A stretch of 64,000 bases of DNA from Crotophaga sulcirostris (taxonomy: Eukaryota; Chordata; Aves; Cuculiformes; Crotophagidae): positions 680,685 through 744,684 of the forward strand of contig VYZB01000340.1 in assembly GCA_013397455.1 (NCBI GenBank). The letters run 5' to 3'. Below, one piece after another: positions 50,601 through 63,684 of this stretch; position 1 is the first letter of the stretch; the number at the start of each line of letters is the position of its first letter. The position numbers were made by a program, and so were the translations under genes. Below the pieces are notes generated by a model. That model was not told where the DNA came from and made no database searches. It saw nothing but the letters and a program-made list of their open reading frames with translations.

Positions 50601-53060
50601 TAAAACGTGGGGGTTCAGGGCTATATAATGGGAATTTCAAGGGTATATGTTTGCATCTCTGTTGTGCTATATTTGCATAATCAAGTTACCAAATATACAG
50701 AGCTGCAATAAAGAATGACTTAAAATAATAAAAACCCGACATATCTCGAATATCACCCATATATGAAATGCTTTATGTATGCAAACTCATATTTCAAAGG
50801 TCTGCTTTCCATGAGAACATTGCTGCTGTTATTAACTGACAGTCTGGATGCTTATGTCTATGTTATCAAACAAGTGCATTTTCTATATACAGATATCCCA
50901 TGATGCCTCCAGCAGTTAACTCATCCACTGTAAACACAGAGAACGAAGTTTAATTTGCTGTTGAACAAAGTCTTCTTTCAGGTGTCTCTGTTGTTACAAA
51001 AAACAGCTCAAGCCTGTTTTTCTTGCTAAAGACATTCAGACAAAAGCATGGATGCAATCACAATGAGCACTTTTGTCATTGTAATCAATTTTGAGCTTAA
51101 TATGCTTAATATCCTTTATTTACTATTTAATGTAAGACCTCTTCAGTGAGAAGTATGAACAGTTAATGACCTGCAAAACTCTTTTGTGTAACTGTAAATT
51201 CTAAAAGCATTTTACAATTAATTGAATTCATTATGTCTTGAAACCTGGCATTCTGGGAATATTTTAGCAATTGATAATAAATCTGCTCTCCGTACATACA
51301 CTAAATTCTTCTGTGACTTCTGCATCCATAATTTTCACTGTGAGTCAGTGTACTGTATGTGTAAGTGGTCATTAAGATAAATGGCCTTACATTTAATAGT
51401 TTTAGTATCAAATCTTGTAGACTCTTTTCAGATAAAAAACACGGCACAGCTATAACAATTAGATCTCTTGAACATCTGAGCTTTACAAAGATATACTTTT
51501 TCCTGTAAAACCATGCTGAAATATCCTACCACTTGCTCACAAGAGTTACTTGTTCTTAGCTTTGATTTTTAGCAATTGTTTTTATTTACTTTTTGGTCAA
51601 TCCAAGAAAAGCATCAGGGGAAAACACATGCGCTGCAAGGGGAACAGCTCTACAATGATCTCTTCTGTAATGTTAGTTGTGGATGAAGATTTTTGATTTG
51701 TTTTCCATTCTACCTATGTTCTGTGTACACATCCATTGTGTTGGCCTCCTCATCTGTTTGCTCACATAAAGCATTTCCTAAAGAATGAACTACCTCTCAT
51801 GAAAGAGTTAAGGGCTTGGTTTTTTTAGAATTCCTGGGGAGCAAAGCTGAGGAACTTTTTTCCGTTATTAATCTCTACAGATATTAATAAACTTAATTCT
51901 AAACTTGTTTCCAAAAAAATGGAGTATCTGTTTATTGCTCAGCTGCTGCATAATTCACCAGTGACAGAATTGAAAAACAAATGAAATTACTTGCTTCAAA
52001 GTGTAAAATATGGTCAGTGACCCATAAATGAACCTTAAAAATATAATTCAAAAGGGTATTTTGTTCCCAATGTCTGGGGTAAAGATAAGGACTGGAAAAA
52101 ACATGTAAACCATGAGCAACTTTCCTACTAAGTCCTGGGTAGGATTATATATTTCAGCTGCATACTGACAAGTAATACCATCTCTCCTCCAGTCTTTACG
52201 CCTTTCATCTTGTACTCCCGTAGGCTATTCATCATTTTACAGATACAGCTACTGTCCTTCTTTCTCCCTCAAGCAATTTACCCAGCTCTTCTCTCTTTGT
52301 TGCTGTCTTTTCTCATTCCTCAGCAACTTCAGACTTCCTCAGACTCACCTTCAAACCTCGTGTGTCAAGCTTGCCTACAGCTTGGCTCACACTTGGCCCT
52401 GCTGTGACTTGTTTACTTTGATTTAATTAAAATGCACCCATCCAGAACTCTGGGCACATTACTGACTGCCCGCGTTGCAGAACCTTTAATTTCTGCAGTA
52501 TTTTCACATTGCTTTCTCTGTACCTGGAACAACCTACTTCAACAACAAGCAACCTAAATTTTCTCCTTCAAAATCATCTTTTGAATTCTTACTAGGACTC
52601 AACTACTAAAGCCCTGTTTCTACCTGCTTTCACCAGGCAGGAATTCAATTTATCTCAGTCACTGAAGAAATAAACTACTGCACTTAGAAAGGTTCATGCC
52701 CAGCTTGACCCTTAAGTCACTGTTTACGTGTAGATTTTTTTCCTGATGGTGTTAAGATTTTTACGTTAGTGTCAGAAGTATAGCTTCATCGTATGAACAC
52801 TAATCCATGTGCTCTGGCTGAACAAAACCATATTGCTGGGAAGATTTAGCAGATGGAAAAGTGTGTCTTCCTATGTGAGCCAGTGGTGAATCATGTTCAT
52901 TGGTATAAAAATAAAAGAAAAAGTTGTGAAGTTCTCATACAGAGCCAAGTACATCAATAACACTCTAAAAATGAATAATTCAAGCAATTAGGAACCTGGA
53001 TAAATAGGATTTGTTAACTTTTTGGATATGTTTGATTTCCAAGCAAGGAAGCTTTCATAT

Positions 53061-53094
53061 TCTTTCTGTCTTTCTGTCTTTCTTTTTCTGTTTC
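53061..53094. repeat. pyrimidine tract, (TTTCTGTC)n-like
   Basis: TCTTTCTGTCTTTCTGTCTT then TCTTTTTCTGTTTC. Two exact copies of TTTCTGTC are followed by degenerate ones. Low-complexity C/T-rich sequence with few G and no A. Confidence 0.85.
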
Positions 53095-56000
53095 CAGTTC
53101 TGTCCTCCAAAGCTCTTTCTCATCCTTTCTTCCCACTCAATCCTGGCACTACTGCTTCTTTGCGTATTCTGGTTTTTATTTGGCATTTTTCTTTTATCAT
53201 ACCCTTTAGCCATAATCTGACATCCTACACCTTACTTTCCACTACAAGCAACAAAGAGAAATAACCGTGATTCGAGTCTGCTCATCTGACTTGTTTTTAA
53301 AGATCTCTATGAGGTGAGGTGAATCTTCACCAACTGTAAAAGCAAGGACATAAGCAGATGTCACAGAAAACTGCAGGTCAGATGAATGCCACCCTTAGTA
53401 ACTGCTCCAGTTTTCTTTGAGATGTGGTCTTGGAAGGGCTGGATCATTTGATTCACCAGTCAGTCAAGACGTGATACAGACTGGATCACCTGGTTCTTCC
53501 TCTGGAGCCTCCACTGAGACTCCCAGTGCTCTCGGTTTTGTGCTTAGAGAGGAGGAAATGTTTCTTGCTTATACATTGCTGGGTAAAGAATGCTACTGCT
53601 GCTATTGGCAACAGAAGCAGTAGTCGGCAGTACTTAGAGGTGTGCTATGACCTTGACACGGTGCTTCGGATTTGATGACGTGTGAATGGGAGGAGTGCAG
53701 AGGAATAGTCCATTTGCTGCTCCTGGTGCATGCTTGTTTGCTAGGCTTGGTTTAAAACTGCTCAGTTGTTTTTCTTGAAACATCCGTGTTGTGGTTAGTG
53801 CACTGCTGTGCTCCAGACTGCAACTAGTCTTTCACAAAAAAAGTGGGGATAAAATGGCAGAACTTTAATTCCTTCAACTGTAGTTGCAGTTACTTGGAAA
53901 GGACTTGGATAGGGAAAGGGGGATTCAAGCTAGAGCAGTACTGTCTGAAGATTCCCAGTTACAAAGCTATTCTAGAAATGCTTTTTTTGAGTAATACTTT
54001 GTGTACATTTCTAATACTGTGTTTCTGTAGTACTGTTTTTGAGAAATACCTTTTTTTACTTTTGCCTTTAGGAAGTAAAACTATCAGAGTTAGGTATTTA
54101 GAACAAAACATTTATCAGAAAGCGTTATATAGGTAACAAAGATATTGATAGATCTGAGTGCTTATCTGCATTTTCAAACCAAAAGGGTATTTTGGGTAAA
54201 CATCTTCATTTCTTTCATTAATCTAACTTTGGGTTAGTTTTCCTTTTGTTTTATTTTTTTCTCCAGTGATGGATGCAGGAGTCAATATACCAGCTAAACT
54301 GTAGAATTTTTCTTAAATTTTAAGTGTTAATTTAATTTATGTAAACATAATTTTTTTCTCTATTCTGGGTTTAGTTTTGATGTTTTGTTGGTTGTTGGTA
54401 TAAAATGTATTGTTCTGTCATCTTAAAGTTACAGTTCCATGTTTTTCTCTCTGTTTAGATTGTCAGTCCCAGAAAATTAAGCATTATTGAACTTTACTGT
54501 GATTCTAAGGTGGTTAAAACTAGTATAATACTCTGTTGAAAAAAGAAATTTATATTAAAAATATACATTTTTATTAATGTTTCTTTTGTTGTATCTTTGG
54601 AGTGTGCTTCTGTGCTCTCGAGTCACAAATGCTAAAAAGTATTTAATGGTCTTAATTTTTTTTTTTCTTAATTTAGGAAGACTTTAATTATGATTGAAAT
54701 ATTTGCTTATCCTCAGAACGTTTGGTTCAGTATTTTTCTAATGGGTGTCATGTTTCTTCTATTTATTCAAGTATGACCTTATTATTTTGAAATGTTTTTG
54801 TGTTTGGAGGTTTAATGTTTTTGTCATGTTTTTGAAACCTGTGTGACTGAAGAAGAAATTTTAATTTCCTATATGTTAGAGTATATTATGTGTATCCCAT
54901 TCTGGTGACAAGCATATAGAAAAGCCAAGTATTGCAATTAGATATATAGATCAAATGAGAAGAAATGTTTTTAGCAGTAGAAATTGTGGCCTCTTGAAAG
55001 CTCAAATTTTCGACAGTTCTACCCTATTTGGATTGGATTTTTTCTTGTGTTGTAAATGAGCACAATATCATTAAAAAGATATCTGTCCTTTTGAATGCAC
55101 ATACTTTCATTTTGAAATGGAGATGTTTTAAAACTTTGACTTGATTTGTTCTTGACCTGAAAGGAGATAGCAATTTGATTTTTCAATTGTTTTCTAATGA
55201 TTTGGTATTTGTATACAAGAGCTGATGAAAGCATTTCTAGAGAAACTGAAAGAAGTTTTTTCAGAAGCAAAATATTCTTGTTACTAATTGTACTGTCCGT
55301 TTCAGTCTCTGGCTTGAACAGAGCCTGTGCCCCAGTTTGCAACCCCAGCTGCTTCCAACTCCACTACAGCAATAGTTTCTGATATTCAAAAATATAGGAG
55401 TAAATTTAGAGTACAAAAAAGTTTGAATTATTGAAATTAAACAGTTTTTTATATCCTTCCATATGTGTTTGCTCTATCAGATTAGATTATATTTACCTTC
55501 ACAAAGGCTTTATCACGTGTGCACAGTATTTCATTCCAATAAGTTACACATCTCCATTAATTTTCACCTGCAAATTGAGCTAAAACTTTGACCAAAGTGA
55601 CAAAGCAAAAATTTGTTTTAGCTTTACAAGAATAAGTAGCTGCCATTTAAGTCTTTTTTAAGATCTTAAAAAAATTGATTTGACTAAGTAAATAGAATAT
55701 GTTCTGAAATACTTCCTTTGTATGTAATTTAGAGTTTGCGTTATTATGCTCCATCACAAATTTAGTTGTTTCTAGCTCTGTTACATCAGTCAAGATTACT
55801 TCCTTTTAACGTCTTCTTGTTGGCTAAAGTTCAGTGGCATGGTTTACATTGATGTGCCTTTGAACATGAATAAGACTCAAAATCTACTAGACAGGATCTG
55901 CACTGTGGATTGAATTAATTGTTTTTGTTGGTCTAGGTGAATTTTTCTGTCAGCTGATAATCCTTACTGCACTAGCAATGCTAGTGACAGTCACAGCCCT

Positions 56001-57523
56001 CTAATACTATGGCCTGGGCATATGATTTGAATTTCTTTACTGCGTACTGTCATGAAGACCTTTTATGTTTCTCAGTCCACATGAGTAGTCTAGAAAATAT
56101 ATTTGTGCCAAAAGTGTATTCCAGTTCATAATCTTTTATTTTTCTCATAAATCTTAACGTAATATCCAGCCTAGTGTGAGATGGTAGTAATTAAACTCTA
56201 GACTGAAAGCTATGTGCTTCATGGATCATTGGATATGCTAATTACCTTTTACTAGGACTGTCACCTCTACTTATATTGTTGTAAGCAACAGAGTAACTTT
56301 ATGTACTTAGCAAAATCAGTAGTTATAAATGGTTTTTAGTTGTGACTTTTTTTAAATTATTTTTAAATAAATCAGAAAAGTCTGATAGTACTTCTTGTCC
56401 ATACTCTGGGAAGAGTATGTGAAAGTTTTCTTATAAAGCGAGATGCTATACCTGTTTGACCTCTTTTTGAAAATAAACCAAAATGTTATAAACTATTAAA
56501 ATACTAGGTGAAACAAAAATTAACACTATTGTATTTATCCCCTGAAAGACTTTGCCATTTCAAGATAAAGAATCAGATTTCCAAGTAAAAAATTTTGTCA
56601 CATTTTGACATTTTATCACACATTCATGTGAGAAATAATTGTTTCTGTACAAGTTCCTGGAAATGTACAAGTTACATACTCAGATGGATGGGATTTTTGG
56701 TTCTCTTTTGGGTTGCCAAAGAGTCAACTCCCAAAAACTACTTAACAAAATCTATTCCCAAATTCTAAGTGAGCTTACTAAGGAGGTGAATAGTAGAAAA
56801 AGAAACTTTGCTGTGAGAAAACTAATACTTTTAAGTCAAAAGATTAAAAGACAATAAAAGTATGTGTAATGATATTCTGAGTCTCTGTTTGTCTACTTCA
56901 TAAAGCCATATTAGAAGTCATAAAGCTTTTATTTTTTTTTTTACTCCAGCACAGTAACAGCTTAACTCAGTTCTTCCTGAAAGCTATAGGTGTTCTTGAG
57001 CACTTAGAGGTGTGTGGATTGTTTATCTGTTCAAATTGCATATGCTATGACTGTGGAAACAGTGCAAATTTTGAACCAGGGTAAAACTCTGTGTAAGCAC
57101 TCCCCTAAGAGAAGCAATATATCTTCAGAAGGATGCAATTTTTAAATGAAATCCCACTTTATTTATATTAAAAGAAATGTGTCAGGTGATTTCCCTGGGA
57201 GCAGTGATGACCTTTTGGTTGTAGCTGCACTAAATCCACTTCTACATAAGTTTGAGAACTTCAAGTATTTTTCAGATTTGGTACTTTTGATGATCTTCTA
57301 GAGTTTTTTCTTTCAGTTTCCTGTTGCATCGTATTGTATCTAACAGTATGCCTTATTTTGTTTAGGCTTTGTTGTTCTCTGGTATATGAAGCTTTATTTA
57401 TTCTCACAGAAATGTTACATGTGTAGTGAAACTCAATGAGAGTCCTAGTTTTTAACTTTAAGGTGGTTGTTTTGAATCCAGTTTTGGATCAACGGGAATT
57501 TTTTACCCTGTTGAAGTATACTG

Positions 57524-57557
57524 TGTGCTTATATATTACTTGTGCTTATATATTACT
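57524..57557. repeat. 17-bp perfect tandem duplication
   Basis: TGTGCTTATATATTACT occurs twice without a gap, at 57524-57540 and 57541-57557, with no differences. A recent local slippage or repair duplication. Confidence 0.95.
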
Positions 57558-58209
57558 TAATCATACTTGATTCATTTGCCATGGTCAGTATCAAATGGCA
57601 CATTGAAATAGATGACATCAAGAAGAAATTTGAGTAATTTCATCCAATCTCTGAGCTCTGACATGATCAACTACACCTACGCAGGCTGGAGTAGAGATAT
57701 GTCTGATCTTAAAAATTTCAGAAAAAGTGATTCAGTTATATTACTGATTTTTTTTCATATTAACAATCAAAAAGTTTCTCGCTATGCAGCTTTTATAGTA
57801 TTTTTTGCACATTGGTTTCTTTTCTACCCTACAGCAACCACTGAGCAAAGCAGATCACCCTTTTGTTTATAATACTTCTGTGCGTGTTGGAAGAATATTA
57901 CTGTGCCACTACTCAGTCTTCTCATCATTTAACTGATCAAATTCTATTGCTTGAACCTTTGCTCACAGGTTATATTTTCTACTCTTTTTCTAATCCCTTT
58001 TTCTGTTCCCTGCAATTTTCTTCATTTTATCTCTGTCTTCCTACAAGTGTTGTTGTGAAAAGAGGACACTCCATTACTTGAGGCTTGTTGGTGCTGAATT
58101 GAGCACAATTATTGCATCTTTATCTGTTCAGCTGCTGCTTACCCTTTTACTCCATGTTATGACTGTGTGTTTGATTACTGTTTTCTGTTGTAACACTTTG
58201 CACTTGCTT

Positions 58210-60260
58210 CTACTGAATTCCAACCGGCTGCTGAAATAGTCTAAAAATATGTTTTATTCCACCCTTCAATGTGTTTAGAACCCCTCCACACTTAGTCTAA
58301 TAATGAAATAATGCAATCTTTACCATCATTAGTGGAATTAATGAAAACACTTGGTAGATCTCAGCCCTTATAGTCCCTGAACTAGTCCCACTTGAAATCC
58401 TCTTCCTGTTTGACAGCAAATCATTCATAATTTTTCGCTTAGAGCAATTTCTCAACTCGTTTTCCACCCACCTGATGGTGATTACATCTCCTACCTTAGC
58501 TTATTTATGAGAATATTGTATGGGATAGTGTCAGAAGCTTTAATTAAAAGTCAGAATATATCATATCTGCAACTTCCCGTTTTTCCTGTTAGCTTGTCAA
58601 AGAAGAGAAGTAGATTGGCTTGACGTGATTTCCTTTTTACATATTCGTATAGGTTGTTTTAATGTCTTCTTGTCTAGGAGCTCACACATATAAAGTTTAA
58701 TACTTAACTCTACAGTTATTAATTTGACTAGGTGGTTTTCTGTTAGCCCTGAGAAGTTTTTATTGTTTTTTTTTTTCCCTTCTCCCACAGGTCTTTGATA
58801 AATACTTACTAATAGTCAGAATTCCAATTGCTAATTTCCTAAAATCTCCAAAGTGAACATTGGACTGATCTGCATCTTCTTTCAGCAGGTTTTCTTCATC
58901 ATTACATTTTAATATCCTTGTTCTCTTAAGTAGGTCTTCAAAATTTGTCTTTCATGTGATGATTTAGGGAAAAGGCAATTAATAGGTTACCCTTCTTTTT
59001 TAGAATCTGTAGTTTAGTTTCTGTTCTCTTTTACATTCTTTTGTTTTCTTTATTCAAGTACAGTTATGGACCCTTTCTGTTCCCTTCAAACTAGTCTTTT
59101 TGATCCCTTTTCATATGAACATAAACAACTCCTTTATACTCAGTGATATGTTCTCATTATCGTACGTTTCTATGATTCCTTTTCTGCTTTCACATCATTA
59201 AAGAGCTCCTGCCTCAGCCAGAAAGATCTCTTAAGTTTTCTTCCTCTGTTTCCTTCACATACATATAATTTGTCTTTGTGCATTTGATAACAAGGAGTAC
59301 AGTCTTGCTAATGGGAATATTTCAAACTATATGACACTCGGATTAGTGGAAATGTGGCTTACTGTGTTTCTGTACTTACTAGGATGTATTCTTTGAATAA
59401 GCTACTAAATAGACTACGGTGTTTTTCAGACTAAGAAAAGGCAAGGTGGATTTTGAAGTGTACACATAAAGATGAAAAACATCTCATGGCGTTGATGATA
59501 GCGGAAACAGCAAAATATTCAGCTTTCAGGAAACCAAATCACTTAGATTAGCAAGTTCTTGATTGGTTGTGCTTTTATGTAGGTGTTCACAATGAGAATA
59601 AAGTCTTATGCACTTGATGTGTTGGTCAGGGCTATATCAAGAGTTGCACAGGCAATTGGATTGCATTTTGTTTTTCCAAAGGTTAAGGCTAAATCTCAAC
59701 AGGAATTGGAAGATATGTCTCTCAAAGAGACATATACTGTCAATCATCAGTTACTTTATTTTATTTATTTTTTATTTTTTTTTTATTTATTTTTTTAGCA
59801 TCTCTTGGCAGTTGCAGAGCCTGGAATTCAGTAGAAACCAGCAACTGGGAGATGTTGCCTTCATCAGTACCTCTGATAATACTGTCACTCCTAGTTCTTG
59901 GTCATATATTAACCCTGCTTCATAGCACTACCAGTCTGCCTCTACTGTCTCTAGCATCTCCATCTTAGCTTGCTTACTCCAACTTAGATTTTCTTTTCAA
60001 GAGGCACTTGAGGTTTTTGAAGTCCATTATCCTTATTTATTTTACTCAACCTTCCAACTAATTCAAGTATTAACTATAATGGCCATTTTCCCAATTAATT
60101 TTCTCCCTCTAGATTCTCAATCAATTCCTCATTCAATTGATTAAATTTAAATCTGACATAGCTGCTCACTGCATCAATAAAAGGAAAGCCTTGTCCGTTC
60201 TTATTTTCTTCTCAGACCCCCTATTATGACATTGAATAAACCAGACTCTTCCTTCTTCCT
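58210..60260 (-). mobile_element. ancient CR1/L3-type LINE, ORF2 remnant (copy 2)
   Basis: A second decayed ORF2 of the same old LINE family as at 12.96-14.99 kb, also antisense. The reverse strand of 58521-58632 reads QANLLLFFDKLTG, then a stop, then KASDTIP. This matches the order of the CR1 reverse-transcriptase blocks (TNLLLFYDKVTG ... SKAFDTVP), with the catalytic-region Asp and Phe partly lost. Further antisense words in order are TTCCACCCACCTGATGGTGA (58461), AGAGCTCCTGCCTCAGCCAG (59202), TTTTTGAAGTCCATTATCCT (60014) and ACCCCCTATTATGACATTGA (60216), running from the reverse-transcriptase end at left to endonuclease at right. Stops and indels break all frames. Ends are approximate. Confidence 0.78.
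59754..59797. repeat. T-rich (TTTA)n low-complexity tract
   Basis: CTTTATTTTATTTATTTTTT and onward: T runs spaced by single A. It sits inside the old LINE remnant and is absent from the other copy, so it grew after insertion. Confidence 0.88.
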
Positions 60261-62336
60261 GAATTCAGAAGAAACGTATTTCTTATGGAGTATAAAACTT
60301 CCCTTTTTTGCCCGCCCTTACAAAATGAATCATACCACTCAGGTCAATATTGCAGTTTTGTGATTTGTCTCACAAAGAAGTGGTGAAAACAATCTTTCTG
60401 CAACTTCGGTTGTTTAATAGGACAGATAAAACATTCTGTCTCAAGAGAAAATGATTTCACAAAGAATTTCAGTGTATAAGCATGTGTACCAGTGTCTAGT
60501 AGAGCTTTAAAATACAAGCAGCAACTTGCTTGAGTCAGGAAATAATTTGAAATCTACAGAGTGTGGGCACCACTTTTTTTGCAGTGGGCTGAAACAGTTT
60601 TTTCTCTATAGGAAAAATGTTATCATTCAGCAGCAGACACCAATACATTTTACTTGAGAATTTTTGCCAGATAGTGTTATATGGATTTCCAAAGCTTTGT
60701 AGAATATCTCCCCATTTATCATGATGCTGCTTGCAAATGCAGTAGAGTCAGAAAGCAGCACTACAGTATTTTGTGTGAATTTATTCTTATTCTTTCATAT
60801 TCTTTTTTGAGAACTAATCAGGAATAAATGTGACTATCCCTACTCTGATTGCACAGTTTTGTTATATTGAGTCTAGTCTTGTTTCCACAAGTAACAATGT
60901 TTACACTGGACGTGAAAGACAACACACATATGTTTCTTCATAACAAATTCTCAATAGGTTTTGATTCTGCTAGCCTTAATTGTTTATGTACTCATTTACA
61001 TAGATTAGGAACCTTTATGCCTCTATTCATGTGTATGAGATATATGCACATATATCTTACTAGTTGACATCTAACCTTACCAAAGAAAAGACAGATGTGT
61101 AATCTAAATAGTTTTCAAAAGCAAGAGGGAGTAATGTTAATGATTTCAATACTTAAAGAAGGAAAAGTATTCTAAACATTAGGGGAAGAGCACTGGGAAA
61201 ACCCCAGACTCTGGGAAAATTGCCTGCATCTTGTAGTTCCTAGATGATGTGTTTTTACCATGCTTTCTACATAAGGTCACGAAGGCAGTGTTTCTTCTTT
61301 TCCTAGATCTGACTTGAGGTGGTCAGCTAGGACAGAGGGCATTAGGAAGGCTACTTTGAGTGTCAGTTAGGATACATAAAAAAAATTTTCTGAAAGGTTG
61401 GCTCCTAAGCAGATGAGAAGGGGCATTCAATGTTAGTTGAAAATTCTGATTTTTTGCTCAGTATTCCGAAGTTCTTCATGCATAAAGAAAAGAAATCAAT
61501 TTGTGAAATGCTTTTAAATTCTGGAGTTGAATAATCCATGAGGCTAATAATAAGTACAGATGTTGTTTGACTGCTCATTGAGACAACAGAACGTTGTATA
61601 GATGCATGTTAAGTGGGAACCAACCATTGTGAGTTCTGAGTGAAGCCAGAACCCTGTGGAAAATAGAATCAGATCATGTAATTAAGACCAGTAAAGGTAG
61701 GGTGGCAAATTGAAGTACCCCAGGAAACTTTAATTCTTGCACTTCTTAACTACAGAAGGACTCACTTATGAAAATAATGGTCTTTAATGCATTTCTGTGT
61801 GTGTGTATAATACGTATTTGCAACTGGCTGGTTTTTTGTTTATGATTGAAAGTATAATTAATTGTCATGTTACCTACTGCTTTTCAATGCAAATAGGTTT
61901 TTTTATTTTTACTTGTTATGTGGAATGGTATCTTTTAGTACCTTTCCAGAATATCAGGGAGCTTGTCCTAATTTTTACTGTGAGCAATAGATTCTATCCA
62001 AAGGAAAAGAAACCCAATACAGCTGATATTTCATTAGAAGCTTTAAGCAGCAGCTGTAGGCTGTGGATCCATACTTGAGCCTCAAGACTCCAATTTATTA
62101 ACTTAGGAATACATATAAATTTTCCTCCAAAGAAAATGCTGTCTTCCCTCATTGTCCTCTCCAGCTGTTGCCAGTACTTGTGCCAGCTTCGGAAGTTTGG
62201 CAATTCAATGATAACATACAGCTGCCTGGACCACAGGACTGTGTAGAGGAAAATGAGATTCTCTCCACCACTTCAGTTAGAAGCGTAGACTGTTTCCTTG
62301 GCATCTATTTACCCTATGGGGGAACCATGCACGCTA

Positions 62337-62342
<6 letters not shown>
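60261..62342. other. unique noncoding sequence, nothing recognised
   Basis: No supported gene; frames are at most 93 codons. The left end may include more of the old LINE beyond recognition. Confidence 0.45.
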
Positions 62343-62367
<25 letters not shown>

Positions 62368-62386
62368 GAGAGAGAGATGAGAGAGG
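62343..62386. repeat. poly(A)25 followed by (GA)n
   Basis: Twenty-five A (62343-62367) run into GAGAGAGAG and a further GATGAGAGAG-type stretch. Compound simple repeats like this often arise by slippage at a former poly(A) tail. No retroposed gene is recognised upstream, so origin is open. Confidence 0.9.
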
Positions 62387-63684
62387 AGCACTACAGAAAA
62401 CTTTCTGAAATGAAATAGTGGAACTAAAAAATGTTCTCATAGCAACCTCACCATGATAAGTAGTACAAACCTGAACATAAGTAGGTAGTTTTTCATAAAA
62501 CAGCAAAGAAACTCAGAACAGAGCATGTGAGAAAGTACTCAGGCTATGCTTCAGAGAACACAGTCCATTGTGTCTCTTGCCTCTGATAGACTGAACATCC
62601 CTCTCATCCTAACCATGTCTGAAATACTCTGCAAGACTGAAACACAGATCAGAAGTTAGGTCCAGTGGAACCAACTGCTCCCTCCAACAAAGCTGTGCAA
62701 AAGAACCATCAAAAAGTTTTTCTGCAACTTCATGTTAGAAATACATTTCCTAGTGGGCTGTGTGGGAGGAATGAGTAATAGGCTGTCATGGTGTTCCATT
62801 TGTGTACTGTTTTCCCCCAGAATGGGTGCACAGATATTTCCTGGAATCTCAGCAGCAGACCACTTGCTTTACAATTCATTGTATTTATTTATTTAAATAA
62901 GTGTTAACATTTATTTATGGTACTTCAAATTTGAAGTGTTGGCATACCTGTGGTTAAATACTTCATAGAATTTTCAAGTGTTTTAAAATATTTAAGACAT
63001 GTCATTTGGGGAGAGGCTGGAAATTGTGGCTTTGGAAGCTATGGACAGTTTCTACTATGTTGGAAAAGCATAATTTACCAAAAACTTTGACACAAAGTAG
63101 TTCAAGTGCTAAGATTATCTGTCTTTATTACTGTAACTCTGATAATTTGAAACACAAAGTGAAGAATTGTTGAAAAGGAGACCTAAGTAGTTATAATATC
63201 TCTGAAAATAATTAGTTATAAAGGTCATGTTCCCTTAGGGAATCCCATTTCTCTCTCATGATTGATGGTTCCCCTTTCAGATATTTTTTGCTTTCTCCAG
63301 TCTCATCACAGTAGATAATTTCACAGGGTCCTCATCATGCCTGATCTTTTCCACCTTTGTGTTGGCCTTTCTAGATAGGTAAGGTATTATCTCTACCATA
63401 TACCAACTGTGTTGCATCTTGTTTTACATTTCTGTTCCTCCAGACCTATCACAAAACTCTACATCTCTTAGAGTCTTGTCATTCTTTTTTTCCCTTCCTG
63501 AGTCCTTTTACACTTCTACTTCTGTCTAAATTGTTTCTCCTTCCCTGCTCCTAAGTTTCCATCAGTACCCCGTAAATACTAGTTTTTTTAGTCAAAAAAA
63601 CTGAGGGTTTTTCAGAATCAAGAATTAATTAGAAATATCAAAGGTAAGACAGTCGTATCTCTCCTTTGGGTTTAAGTCTTCTTG
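62387..63684. other. unique noncoding sequence, nothing recognised
   Basis: No gene or named repeat is recognised. The stretch 63240-63560 is C/T-rich on the plus strand and might be an old repeat that I cannot identify. Confidence 0.45.

Larger units (their letters stand above)
47669..58209. other. long unique AT-rich noncoding sequence
   Basis: About 10.5 kb without a supported gene, RNA gene or recognisable young transposable element; frames are at most 107 codons. Small items inside are a C/T tract at 53061-53094 and a 17-bp tandem duplication at 57524-57557. The region 52200-52700 is C/T-rich and might be an old repeat I cannot name. A long repeat-poor run suggests either functional constraint or low insertion rate. 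Confidence 0.45.

Noticed and set aside
52200..52700. C/T-rich stretch that looks like an old repeat or UTR-like sequence
   Set aside because: No family words I can name and no structural ends; left as unannotated unique sequence.
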